Positions 17,088-26,810 of a DNA stretch of 64,000 nt are shown here, piece after piece. A program made the position numbers and the translations under genes. Where the stretch lies: assembly GCA_041752115.1 (NCBI GenBank), contig JBGSHS010000196.1, positions 65,644 to 129,643 of the forward strand, read 5' to 3'. Under the pieces are notes generated by a model, which was not told where the DNA came from, did not search any database, and worked only from the letters and a program-made list of their open reading frames with translations. Source of the DNA: JAJRVM01 sp041752115. Its GTDB lineage: Bacteria > Planctomycetota > Planctomycetia > Pirellulales > Pirellulaceae. Each line of letters begins with the position of its first letter. The first letter of the stretch is position 1.

Positions 17088-20000
17088 CTAAACGACCTTG
17101 AAGTCTTCTTTGAGTCCGGCGATCAATTCATTCAATTCCGCAGCGGCCTGTGCGGATGGCTTCTGCTTCCCGTCGCCTATTTCAAGACGCACATGGAACC
17201 GGAGCGGCACTTTCGCTTTGGTTCTAAAATCCAGGAGTTGTGGAATCAGGTCAGCCAAGTCCTGGATTTGAGACGGCTCGAACTGGGCACTGGCGATCAG
17301 GAATCTATGTTCTGCGTCTCCACCCGTTCCACCAAGACCAGTGTCGCCACCGCCGGTCCCACCTCCAGTTGCGAACAGGGCAACTTTGATCTTCACGGTT
17401 CGGGCGGCTGGTAAATCGCACGGCCACGGGGCCGATTCATCGGCCAGTTGCGTGAAACGCGCCTGGAGCGAATTGTCGATGACGTATTTGACCGTCTTCC
17501 AGGGCAGCGTCTTGCCGGCCCTTTGCGACAAGGCGGTAGCAATCGCCAGCGCGTTCGTCTCGTCGCCGGACCACGCTTCTGACAAGTTCGCCGGCAGAAT
17601 CTCGGGCACCCCGATAATCGCGGGCGGAACGGCCAGCGTCGATGCAGGGGTCAGTACTCCAGCGGGCACCGTTTCGGCCAAGAGGCTGGCAGGCCCGGAA
17701 AGCAGCCACACCTTGCTTGCCTCAACAGCCGCGATAATCGCGGCGTTCACCACGTCGGACGACGCTTTCGGCACCGGCACCGGCTCCTGGAAGCCGCCCT
17801 TGTCCACCTGGACCACGGTCGTGCCGCTGAAGTAGTCCAGCACGGTTTGGGCAGTGATTTGGTCCCCAGCCCAAAGATTCGGTAGGACCGTCGGGGCCAG
17901 TAGATCGCCGGGGATGTCGCCCAGTTCAGCGGTCTCGGGCAAGACCAATTCTAACGCCGGGTCGGCCAAGGCCGCGTCGTCGGGCCGGGTCCGCCACCAG
18001 GTGCGGAATGTCCGATCCGGTCGAGTCAGCTTGAGTACGAACGTGCCCTGGACGCAGCCCTCGACCAAAGTTTCGACGATGGCCTGAGACTTGAGCATCT
18101 TCGGCAGGTGCGGGAGCTGAGCAAATGCACCGGCAAGGTCTTTGACCCGCCGGCTTGTCTCGGCACCTTTCCATAGGTCATAAGGCCCACTGGGAAGCAG
18201 CGCGTCGGCCGTGACCGCCGTATCCTGCACTCGTGACCGAGGATCTTTCTTGATCGTCTCGAAATGTGCCTCATCGGCAACCGATATCTTGAACGCCTGC
18301 ACATCGTCCTTGTCCGACACCGTCACGACGATGCAGTACGCCTGCCGAATCGCCTCGGGTATCTTCGCTTTGGCCTTGTCAATGTTGATCTTCAGCGTCT
18401 GTAAACGGGCAACATCGACCGAACCCTTCTGCTTCTTCTCCTCCTCGGTCTTTGGAATCAAGTCGTCCATGACCCTTTCCCATGCGAGGTAGTCACGCAC
18501 ACGGGCTTGTGCTACTTCGAGTCCGTCCCGAGCCGGCGCAAGCAGAAGCACGGCGTTGCGGAACACGCGAGGCTTGTCGAACCCCGTAGTCTCGTCGAGA
18601 AACCTCTTGGCCTCGGCACTGGGCTTTCCCGAATCGGAAGCCGCGCTGGGCGGCAGGACAGCATAGTGGAACAAACCATCGTCTTCGATGTCTTTGGGCT
18701 TGGTGGGCAGCGTATGGACCCGGACGCCCAGTGCCGAGGCTCCACTGGTAAGCGTTTTTGCTTTCTGGATCTCCTCGATCATGCGAGCCTTGACCACGTC
18801 ATCGTTGATCAGTGCTGCGGCGGCTGCCTGCATCTGCGTCAGGTTCGGCCGATTGCCCAAACGCCAATCGGCGGGCAACTGTCCCTCTTTCTCCGGCAAC
18901 GTCGTGTCGTCGAGCCAGTAACTGCGCCAGGCCCAACGGCCAAGTCCTTTTTCTAGTTCGATCTTGTCTGCCCGGCACGGCCCAATCAGCAGCATTAGGT
19001 CGCGGGTCTTGGCGCTACGGCCGGTCGGTTGCGAGTGCAAGAACGTCGCCATGGCGGCTTGTTCGATCTCGCGGAACTTCAGGCCCACGGATTCTGCCTG
19101 AACTTGGCGAGCGCAACCCAGTTCCGTTTCGAGGATGCCTGTCCAACGAGTTGCCTGACCGTCGTTGATGATGGTATCGGCCACCGACACCAGTTCGCGT
19201 GCTGACTCAGATAATCCATCCTGCTTGGGTGGACTGAGAAACACCGCTGGCCCGACCAGCGGCGATTGGTCCCATGCCTGGGCCTCGCGCAATGCGAGGG
19301 CAAAGGTTCGCAGTACGCCGCGGGTCTTCTGGAATCGCTCGATACCGGCGGCCCATTTGGCGTAGAACACTTCAGTCAGCTCGGGGTGGAACGGGAAACT
19401 CTTGAGGTAGCGGTCCTCGGCCGTGGCGCCCAGTTTGGCAGTCTGTTCGTCCAACGCGGCGATGCCCTTGAGCGCGGCGATCACCTGTTGCTGCCAGCTT
19501 TCCCGTTTATTGACAGACTTAGGGTCGAACAACCGGCGGCGCAACACCTCGGCCACGTCGTCCTTTTCCACGGGCTGCACGGCAGCCTCCCGCTGACGTT
19601 GAAAGATGTCGTACAAGTCGGAAACGATCTTCTTGCCAAGGCTATCGGCCTGGTCCTTGGGCTCACTGGAGAGCAGCGACGCCACGATACAGCACCGATC
19701 CACCTTGGCCGCGGCCTGAGTCAAATACTGAAAGAATGAGATTAGGATGTCCAACCAGCCCGGATCGGAGCGGACCTTCACCTTGGAGTACAGCAGAACC
19801 TCGTCGATCAGAATCAGGATGCCCAGTCCTTCTTTGAGCGGCACGGATAGCAGGTCCGTTAGAGTGTTCTCCGCCGGAGGGGTGTTGCGTTCCTCGGCTT
19901 TGCCTTCCGCGTTGAGAAGTTTCAACCCTTCGTCGCCGTTGATTTGATACGCCAGCACGCTCCACGGTTGCTTGAGCCGGCGGATGCTGCCGTCCGGGCC

Positions 20001-20444
20001 ACGCACCTCCATGCCTGTCTCCACGTCGAGCTTGTCAAAGCACAGCGCTACCACCCTCGCCTTGGGCGGCGACTGACCGATCGTCTCGATGAACTCTCGC
20101 ACGGCCGGCAGGTCTGGGAGGCTCGCCGGATCGCACACAAGATGCCGCATGGTGATCAGCGTGTGCGTCTTGCCGCCACCGTAGGTCAGTTCAAGCTGGC
20201 GCACCGCCTTGTCGTTCTTCCCGGCCAGCCGCAACACAACTTCCCGGACGAGGCTACGCAGATTGTGCGTGGGATAGGTCAGCGCGAAGAACTCCTCCGC
20301 CTTCTCATAGATCGGGCGTTTGCCGTTCTGCATCATGACCTCGTAGAGGTCGGCTGCGAACAGGTGCAAGGGCAGGTCGCCGGAAAGCAGGTCGTCGCGG
20401 AGCTTCACGACCTCATGCCACGGTTTCCAGGGGAGTTTAGCCAT
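17088..20444 (-). CDS. DUF499-type large P-loop ATPase, anti-phage-associated
   Basis: A 1118-residue protein. The N-terminal DLYEVMMQNGKRPIYEKAEE with the P-loop TYGGGKTHTLITM near residue 87 and the Walker B ILILIDEVLLYSK near 215 match DUF499 ATPases, which are database-linked to DUF1156 methyltransferases in anti-phage loci. The rest is long and mostly helical, with a Gly-rich stretch near the C-terminus (GGGTGGGDTGLGGTGG). It is the last gene of the minus-strand chain and overlaps the preceding nuclease gene by 8 bases. It probably supplies ATP-driven DNA or protein remodelling; the mechanism is unknown. Confidence 0.8.
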   Translation of the reverse strand: MAKLPWKPWHEVVKLRDDLLSGDLPLHLFAADLYEVMMQNGKRPIYEKAEEFFALTYPTHNLRSLVREVVLRLAGKNDKAVRQLELTYGGGKTHTLITMRHLVCDPASLPDLPAVREFIETIGQSPPKARVVALCFDKLDVETGMEVRGPDGSIRRLKQPWSVLAYQINGDEGLKLLNAEGKAEERNTPPAENTLTDLLSVPLKEGLGILILIDEVLLYSKVKVRSDPGWLDILISFFQYLTQAAAKVDRCCIVASLLSSEPKDQADSLGKKIVSDLYDIFQRQREAAVQPVEKDDVAEVLRRRLFDPKSVNKRESWQQQVIAALKGIAALDEQTAKLGATAEDRYLKSFPFHPELTEVFYAKWAAGIERFQKTRGVLRTFALALREAQAWDQSPLVGPAVFLSPPKQDGLSESARELVSVADTIINDGQATRWTGILETELGCARQVQAESVGLKFREIEQAAMATFLHSQPTGRSAKTRDLMLLIGPCRADKIELEKGLGRWAWRSYWLDDTTLPEKEGQLPADWRLGNRPNLTQMQAAAAALINDDVVKARMIEEIQKAKTLTSGASALGVRVHTLPTKPKDIEDDGLFHYAVLPPSAASDSGKPSAEAKRFLDETTGFDKPRVFRNAVLLLAPARDGLEVAQARVRDYLAWERVMDDLIPKTEEEKKQKGSVDVARLQTLKINIDKAKAKIPEAIRQAYCIVVTVSDKDDVQAFKISVADEAHFETIKKDPRSRVQDTAVTADALLPSGPYDLWKGAETSRRVKDLAGAFAQLPHLPKMLKSQAIVETLVEGCVQGTFVLKLTRPDRTFRTWWRTRPDDAALADPALELVLPETAELGDIPGDLLAPTVLPNLWAGDQITAQTVLDYFSGTTVVQVDKGGFQEPVPVPKASSDVVNAAIIAAVEASKVWLLSGPASLLAETVPAGVLTPASTLAVPPAIIGVPEILPANLSEAWSGDETNALAIATALSQRAGKTLPWKTVKYVIDNSLQARFTQLADESAPWPCDLPAARTVKIKVALFATGGGTGGGDTGLGGTGGDAEHRFLIASAQFEPSQIQDLADLIPQLLDFRTKAKVPLRFHVRLEIGDGKQKPSAQAAAELNELIAGLKEDFKVV

Positions 20445-21675
20445 TGGGTAGTCCTCGTCGGGCCACTCGCTGTTCGAGGGCGTGTTTGGTTTCTAGGATT
20501 TCCCGGCGCAGCGTCTCGGCGTCGGGCAGGTCGGTCAGGTAACGAGAGGCAAAGACTTTGGCTGGCATGTGACCCATCGCGTAATGGACCACTGCGTCAT
20601 CTTTGTCACTGCACAGAATGATGCCCACGGGATCGTTCTCGCTAAGCTCCATCAAGTGCTCCTTAGCGTACGTCAGGTACAAGCTCATCTGGCCAGCGTC
20701 GGCATGGGTGAACTTGCCAATCTTGAGGTCGATTACTACCAGGCAGCGGAGCCGGCGGTGGAAAAGCAGCAGGTCGACGCGATACCACTCATTTCCGACG
20801 CGAATGCGCTTCTGCCTTGCAACAAAGGTGAACCCTGCCCCCAACTCCAGTAGGAATGTTTCCAGATGCTCGATTAACGCATCCTCCAACTCGCTTTCGC
20901 TGTATTCGTCCTTGAGATTCAGGAATTCCAGCAAGTACGGATCGCGGATCTCATCCTGCACGGAGACCATGTCCTCTGGCTTGAGTCTTTGGCCTCGCGC
21001 GAGCATCGCGGCCCGGTGCTTCGACTTCGCCGCCCGCTCGAAGAACTGCGTGGCGATCTGCCGATCCAATTGCCGCACCGACCAGCCGCCGCGAATCGCC
21101 TCGCTTTCGTAGAAAAGGCGGGCGTGGGGCTTATCGACCGACAGCAAGCGAACGCAGTGCGACCAGGACAGCGGGAAAGCGCCAGCAAGGACCGTGAAAC
21201 TCGATTCGGCAGACACTGACTGCCGTATTTCGGGCGGCGGCTTGGCAATCGCCCCGGCGGATTCCGCCGACGGTGTCGGCAAAATTCCGGCAGTGGGAGA
21301 TTCGCCCGACAGTGTCGGGCAGATGGCCTTGGCCTCGAATGTTCCAGACGGTGTCTGGAATATCTCCCAGCCGAGGAAGAAGGCCCGCATCTGAAATAGG
21401 TTGGACTTGGAAAAGCCGCGGCCGTGTTTGGCCGTCAGATCCTTGGCCAGGGACACCAGCAGATTCTGCCCGTATTCCGCCCGGGCCTCTCCGCCCTGGT
21501 CGTGCTCGACGATCCGCCGGCCAATCTCCCAATAGGCGGCTGTAAGGATTCTGTTCACCGTCCGGGCCGACATCCGCCGGGCTTGGTCCAGGAGGTCGGA
21601 AATGTCCGTCAGCAAACCACCATAGTCCGGCTCGAACATCGGGACGATCTCCGTGGATTTGCGACGTTTGGCCAT
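20437..21675 (-). CDS. DUF1016 (YhcG-like) PD-(D/E)XK nuclease
   Basis: About 412 residues from the ATG at 21675, which overlaps the methyltransferase stop (TGATG). The N-terminal DUF1016 domain carries AYWEIGRRIVEHDQGG and YGQNLLVSLAKDL. The C-terminal nuclease domain has FVARQKRIRVGNEWYRVDLLLFHRRL, then LVVIDLKIGKF, matching the YhcG-type PD-(D/E)XK core (D in RVDLLLF, DLK). A low-complexity insert with repeated PTxSxES-like blocks sits near residue 110-150. It may cut DNA lacking the methylation placed by the neighbouring methyltransferase; that role is inferred. Confidence 0.8.
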   Translation of the reverse strand: MAKRRKSTEIVPMFEPDYGGLLTDISDLLDQARRMSARTVNRILTAAYWEIGRRIVEHDQGGEARAEYGQNLLVSLAKDLTAKHGRGFSKSNLFQMRAFFLGWEIFQTPSGTFEAKAICPTLSGESPTAGILPTPSAESAGAIAKPPPEIRQSVSAESSFTVLAGAFPLSWSHCVRLLSVDKPHARLFYESEAIRGGWSVRQLDRQIATQFFERAAKSKHRAAMLARGQRLKPEDMVSVQDEIRDPYLLEFLNLKDEYSESELEDALIEHLETFLLELGAGFTFVARQKRIRVGNEWYRVDLLLFHRRLRCLVVIDLKIGKFTHADAGQMSLYLTYAKEHLMELSENDPVGIILCSDKDDAVVHYAMGHMPAKVFASRYLTDLPDAETLRREILETKHALEQRVARRGLPNG

Positions 21676-24600
21676 CACTCGCCCTCGCTCTCCGATGTGG
21701 ACTCAATACCTGGTAGCCGCATGGTCTCGACCGGCTTGGCACCTTTCGCACCGATGTGATTACTGATGCTCTCCAAAAGCGCCCGTTCGCTATTGGTCGA
21801 AAGCTCGATCAATGACTGCACGACTCGCTTGAACAATTCGTGCCGCCGGAGGGCGTGCTGGTCCAGATACTCGTCGACCTTGTGCAGATCACCATCCTTC
21901 CACAGGTGCATCACCCGGTGGATGCGGTCGATCAACGGCACCGCCTTCCCCTGCGGCGCCTCGTGTCCCAGGCTCTTTCCCCGCCGCTGGTTCCACGTCT
22001 TGAGTTTCACCTTGCTGCCGCCAGAAGTGTCGCCCTCCGACTCGTTTGATTCCGAGTCCTCTCCTTCTGAATCGTCGTCCTCTGCGATCTCTGTGTCCTC
22101 CGCGGATTTCCCTGTTGAAACGAGAAGGTCCCATGTCTTGTCGAGGTCGGCATCCGACAGGCCGCAGGCCGTGGCGTAGAGGATGCACGCGCCGACGGGG
22201 GCGTCGTCCATGCCGAAGTCGTGACGGTGCAACAAGTAGTAGGCCGTCACCTCGTCGAGTCGATCGGCAGCCGAAAGGTCAGCCCCGCGTTCCCCCGACA
22301 AGACCTGGCCGACGATATAATCGACCACCATCCGCCGCACCTGCGTGAGGAACTCGCCTACACCCATCGTCGCGTTGGGTTCATTGGCCTTCCGCACGAC
22401 AGGGTGCTTGCTGTACGCCTCTAGCGCCGGGCCGGTCGCGGCCCAAACGAAGTCGGGACCGCGGATTCCCGCATCCCAGAACTCCCGCAGCTTCACAGCG
22501 ATATTCGCACGCATCTCCTCCATCACGTTGTTGTCCCATCCCGGCCGAGCCGCTGCGGGGCGTTTCTTGCAGACAAGCCAGACGGAGGAGGCTAACGCCG
22601 CCGAGGATTGAGCTCTCATCCGGGTCGCCTGCTCCGTCTGAATCGGCCAACTGCCATCGACTACAAAGCCTGCGCGAATTATTGCCGAAACCAGTGTCTC
22701 CCAGGCGTTGGGCTGTTTGTTGGCGAAAACGATCACCAACCGACCGGTAGAGTTCAAATTCGAGGCGCAACGACGGAACACTCGCTCCATTCCGTCTTCA
22801 TAGGCCTTCTTCGATACAACCTGATCTCCCAAATGTCGACTAGCGTCATCAACAAGTTCGCCGTCCTGTTGCTCTGAGTTCCATTTTGGCGTGAGTGGAG
22901 AACTAAAAGCGCGATCAAATTCGGGTGACAGGCCATGTAGCTGCCGACGGAGCCAGACGTAAAAATAGTCCATTAGAACGGCGTAGCCAATTGCGTTGTA
23001 GTATGGCGGATCGGTGACAATTGCATCGAGCTGATCAGGAAGCTCGCCGGAAACAGATGAACATTGAAGTGCATGAGGTGCGGGTGACTCGATTGCCCAC
23101 CGAACGAACGTGTCGAGCCCAACTGCGATCTTGCGGAGGCAAATGTCATGGCTCCCGGGTAGATCGCCGAGTGCATTTCCTTCGGCAAAGTCCCAGCTAA
23201 CCGGCAGCGCGTATCGAACAAAGAGATGGTTAATGGTGGCGCGGTCGAGCTTCCACTGGGCACCGCAGTTGAAGAAATCTGCGAATCGAGACATGCTGCA
23301 TGCGAGGTAGCATCTTATAGCTTCGTGCCACGTAACCGAGTAGTCGCACCTAGTGGCATCATCAATCGAAGCGCGGATTCCATTTGTCAGAGCCGCGAGG
23401 GCTATCAGTTGCCTTTCGGTGAAGAGCTTGGAAAACTGGTCAATCCCGTACTGGACGCACCACGTATTCCGTTTGGCGTCCTCGACGAGATGCTCTAGAG
23501 GCACTCCAAAGGGCACTGCTTGGAATGCGGCTTCAACGTCCGACCATGTTGGGTTGCAGACTGCGCGTTCAAGGTCTGAGGGAGGGCGGAATTCCTTGAG
23601 CTTTGGTCCCGATGTGGCCACAGACGTAAGTAGCCGGCCAAGTCGGCCGGCCTTACCCTCCACCTGGAGATCCTCGAGGGTCATGATCGCCTTGCAGCAC
23701 GTGCAACGTACCCCCGACCGAGACATGGTACCTTCCCCAATACGTTTATCATGCTCGCGCCGTTGCGCATTGTTGCCGCCCGCCTTCGGAATCGACTCCT
23801 CGATGGTAAATGAGACGCTCGACAGGTCTGTCGTCGGCTGCAGTTGTAGCAATACGCGCTGAGCGTTCGTTCGGGCGATCCATCGTGTTTTGAGCAATGG
23901 CACTACTGCGCGGCAGTTCTTGCACATGACCGTGCGCGCCCACAGGTAGGCGACCGTCGGCTTGGCAATCCAGCGAGGGTTACGCTTGTCGCTCAGGTAG
24001 TCTGCCGTGAACTCGGCGTTGAGTGAGTCGATGTCCGGTGTGCCATCGTCCTTCACCGGCACCAGTCGCATTGGCTGATGCTCATATGCGATATGATCCT
24101 TCTTCAGCGGCTCAAAGTCGGCGTAGGTCGGGTAGTACTGGGCCAGCTCCCGCCGCGCGCGATCGAGCACCCACTGCCCCCAAACGCGGACATGCCAAGC
24201 CAAGTCGGCGTGAAGTTCATCTGCTTCATCGCCATCCTGTTGAAACTGAAAGCTCCCTTGTTCGGACTTTCGGTTGAGTTTCGGCTTTTTCTTCAAACGG
24301 TCGTGTAATCGCTTGATCGCGGCCTTGATCTCCGCCTTACCGTAGCCCTTGGCCTTCTTGAAAAAGTCGGCCATGAAGGCATCGTTGTGGAGGATGAACT
24401 CGGGTAGTGGGCGGGTCTGGCCAGCGAGCTTCTGCGGGTACTCGAGGGTGCATTTGAGGATGAACCACGCGACGGGGTTGATGTCCACGGCCGTGGCCTC
24501 GCAGCCCAATCGCATGGCCTCCAGTGGGATGGCGCCGCCGCCGGCGAACGGGTCGAGTACCTTGGGGGCTCGGCCGCCGTATGCCTTCTTGATTTCGTCA

Positions 24601-24956
24601 CGAAACCACTGGAGCGTCTCGGCGTTCTCCGTTTCTCGCCCCCAGTGCAGGATTCCACCTTCCGTTTCTTCCTTGACTCGCTCGACGGTCTGCCCGTTGG
24701 GCATTTTCTTGCGTTCGACCTTCTTGACGACCTTCCCGGCGATCTTCTCGCACAGTTCACGTCGTTTCTCGGCATCGCCCGGGTCCGGCAGCAACGTGGC
24801 GATCAACGCCGCCCGACACGCCGCCAATGGCCGCCGTGCCGGCCAGATATGGAGCGTGGAAATATGCCCGTGGCGGACGTTCTTCTCGTGGACCGAGTCC
24901 AACGATGCCTGCTTGAGCGGGAACGCGTATTCGATCAATCGGGGAAAATCTGTCAT
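21675..24956 (-). CDS. DUF1156 DNA methyltransferase
   Basis: 1093 residues from the ATG at 24956; a TTG at 24986 is also in frame. The N-terminus (LIEYAFPLKQASLDSVHEKN) is the DUF1156 signature. The SAM-binding motif LDPFAGGGAIPLEAMRLG lies near residue 135 and the catalytic DPPYYN near 648, as in N6-adenine or N4-cytosine methyltransferases. CXXC pairs in the middle (CKNCR, CTCCKA) suggest a zinc-binding insert. Near the C-terminus is a long acidic stretch of Asp, Glu and Ser. It should mark host DNA in a restriction-like system with the DUF499 and nuclease proteins. Confidence 0.85.
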   Translation of the reverse strand: MTDFPRLIEYAFPLKQASLDSVHEKNVRHGHISTLHIWPARRPLAACRAALIATLLPDPGDAEKRRELCEKIAGKVVKKVERKKMPNGQTVERVKEETEGGILHWGRETENAETLQWFRDEIKKAYGGRAPKVLDPFAGGGAIPLEAMRLGCEATAVDINPVAWFILKCTLEYPQKLAGQTRPLPEFILHNDAFMADFFKKAKGYGKAEIKAAIKRLHDRLKKKPKLNRKSEQGSFQFQQDGDEADELHADLAWHVRVWGQWVLDRARRELAQYYPTYADFEPLKKDHIAYEHQPMRLVPVKDDGTPDIDSLNAEFTADYLSDKRNPRWIAKPTVAYLWARTVMCKNCRAVVPLLKTRWIARTNAQRVLLQLQPTTDLSSVSFTIEESIPKAGGNNAQRREHDKRIGEGTMSRSGVRCTCCKAIMTLEDLQVEGKAGRLGRLLTSVATSGPKLKEFRPPSDLERAVCNPTWSDVEAAFQAVPFGVPLEHLVEDAKRNTWCVQYGIDQFSKLFTERQLIALAALTNGIRASIDDATRCDYSVTWHEAIRCYLACSMSRFADFFNCGAQWKLDRATINHLFVRYALPVSWDFAEGNALGDLPGSHDICLRKIAVGLDTFVRWAIESPAPHALQCSSVSGELPDQLDAIVTDPPYYNAIGYAVLMDYFYVWLRRQLHGLSPEFDRAFSSPLTPKWNSEQQDGELVDDASRHLGDQVVSKKAYEDGMERVFRRCASNLNSTGRLVIVFANKQPNAWETLVSAIIRAGFVVDGSWPIQTEQATRMRAQSSAALASSVWLVCKKRPAAARPGWDNNVMEEMRANIAVKLREFWDAGIRGPDFVWAATGPALEAYSKHPVVRKANEPNATMGVGEFLTQVRRMVVDYIVGQVLSGERGADLSAADRLDEVTAYYLLHRHDFGMDDAPVGACILYATACGLSDADLDKTWDLLVSTGKSAEDTEIAEDDDSEGEDSESNESEGDTSGGSKVKLKTWNQRRGKSLGHEAPQGKAVPLIDRIHRVMHLWKDGDLHKVDEYLDQHALRRHELFKRVVQSLIELSTNSERALLESISNHIGAKGAKPVETMRLPGIESTSESEGE

Positions 24957-24998
24957 GGTGTACCCTAAGTTGGCAATCGGTACCAAGGACCCGGATGG

Positions 24999-26810
24999 TT
25001 ATGAATCCGCTCGAATCTGATTCATTACCTCAGTCACAAATTTGGAACGTCCGTTTGCGTATCGATTGCCTTTGTGAATATACCAGCCGGACCACAGGAG
25101 ATGGACTTCATGCCGTGCCCGTGTCATGGCGACATAGAACAATCGTCTCGCCTCCTTTTCCTGGTTCGGAGTAACCTTGTAGTAAGGAAGGCGACCCTGC
25201 TCTAGTCCGAGCATGATCACGACGTCGTATTCAAGCCCTTTGGCGCTGTGGATAGTCGTCAGGTTCAAGCGGTCTGGTGAACCACGCTGTCCGCCGAAGT
25301 CGGCCACGGTGTATTCGGCGAGTGGCTTACCGTCCTTGCTCGCATCGTGCAAGGCCTTAATCGCCTCGGCCTCATCGGCTAGAGTTGGATCGTTCTTGAT
25401 CCGGGAGTACAGTCCTTGTCTGGCAAATGTGACGAGCCAGTCGAGAAGTCGCATGTCCGGGTTCCGGTTGCCGAAGAGAAACCTCACCAATTCACGTCGG
25501 CATGCGATAATCTCCGAGTCTTTCGTTAATGAAGGGTTGAAACGGCTCCAGTTTCGCAGGAGAGCTGAGAGCCTAGGATCACCCAATTTCCAACCCCCGC
25601 CACACCAACTCGCGCTGTCCTCAAGCCAGGAGACGGCGGGTGTCCGCTGGTATGGGGTGCCCTGGTCGAATCTTACATACTCGATGCCGGCGGCCTCGAC
25701 CGCCGACGCGACGGTACCTCCGTCGTATTGGTTTAGGTACAGGATACCGATATCACCAAGTTTGCGGCCTTTGCGACGTTCCAATGCCTCGGGAACGATC
25801 GTCCGCACCGCGAGGGCAACCTGTTCGTCGCAGCCGTTGCGGCAATGGTAATCCTGGACAACCCCTTCGTGGTCTTCCGCGGATTCGAAGTCGCGGTTCT
25901 CAGCCAATGCGGTAGTGGACGCCACGATGATCGACGCCCCGCAGCGATAATTCAGTCGTAGGCGCGCAACCTCGACATCTTTGCGCTGCGCCAGCTCATT
26001 CATAAGAGCGGGACGTGCCCCCGTGAAACCGTAAATGGACTGATCGGGATCGCCAACGGCAAAGAGTCGCATGCCACAGTCGAAGCAGAGATGGATGACG
26101 ATCTGATGCAGCGGGATGCCTAAGTCCTGATACTCATCTACGACCAGTATCGGGTACTTGGCTCGGAGCGCTCTGCAAACCCAAGGATGCGCTTTGATCA
26201 GAGCGAGCCCGGCCAAAGCCATCCCGTCAAAATCAATCTTGCCCGCATCTGTCAGCAACTGCTCGTACTTCACGACCAGAGGGGCGTAGCGGTCGTTGCC
26301 AGTCCATTCTGCTGAAGTTCGATCTAAGACCGTTCGCCTGAACTCGTCGAATGGCGTGCGGATATATTGCGGATTCTCGTTCCCAAGAACGGAATCGACA
26401 GCAGTGGCAAATACGCGTTCCTGGTCGCTCGGCGGTGCCACCGAAATCGGATCAGGCAAGGCGAAGCCAGCGAGCTTGGCGTATGGGATCACAACCTCCC
26501 GAAAGCAGAACGAGTGAACCGTGCCGATGAATGCGCGAGCCCCCTCTTCGATACCAAACCTACCCAAACGCCTTTTCAGTTCTTTAACGCATTGGTTGTT
26601 GTACGTGATGCAGGCGACCCCACGAGGGGGCCGAACATCCTCAACTAGCATTCGCGCCATTTTCGTCGTAAGGACTTTGGTCTTGCCGCTTCCGGGGCCC
26701 GCCAACACCACACAATGCCCGCGCGACTCGTAAGCGGCCCACTGGCGGTCATTCCGCCGCAGGTCCTCTGCTGCCGATAGATAGCTGGGCATCGAGTTAT
26801 CGGGTGACAT
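24999..26810 (-). CDS. gajB: UvrD/Rep-like helicase, GajB-like
   Basis: A 603-residue superfamily 1A helicase. VVLAGPGSGKTKVLT near residue 34 is the Walker A motif, ILVVDEYQDLG the DEXQ box, TTIHSAKGLEYDVVIM motif V and FYVAMTRARHEV motif VI. It lies directly after an OLD-family nuclease, overlapping it by 14 bases, and the pair matches the Gabija system (GajA nuclease, GajB helicase), in which GajB is thought to activate GajA by sensing DNA ends or nucleotide depletion. The protein is somewhat longer than typical GajB. Placement inside a larger operon leaves open a helper role for it. Confidence 0.8.
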   Translation of the reverse strand: MSPDNSMPSYLSAAEDLRRNDRQWAAYESRGHCVVLAGPGSGKTKVLTTKMARMLVEDVRPPRGVACITYNNQCVKELKRRLGRFGIEEGARAFIGTVHSFCFREVVIPYAKLAGFALPDPISVAPPSDQERVFATAVDSVLGNENPQYIRTPFDEFRRTVLDRTSAEWTGNDRYAPLVVKYEQLLTDAGKIDFDGMALAGLALIKAHPWVCRALRAKYPILVVDEYQDLGIPLHQIVIHLCFDCGMRLFAVGDPDQSIYGFTGARPALMNELAQRKDVEVARLRLNYRCGASIIVASTTALAENRDFESAEDHEGVVQDYHCRNGCDEQVALAVRTIVPEALERRKGRKLGDIGILYLNQYDGGTVASAVEAAGIEYVRFDQGTPYQRTPAVSWLEDSASWCGGGWKLGDPRLSALLRNWSRFNPSLTKDSEIIACRRELVRFLFGNRNPDMRLLDWLVTFARQGLYSRIKNDPTLADEAEAIKALHDASKDGKPLAEYTVADFGGQRGSPDRLNLTTIHSAKGLEYDVVIMLGLEQGRLPYYKVTPNQEKEARRLFYVAMTRARHEVHLLWSGWYIHKGNRYANGRSKFVTEVMNQIRADS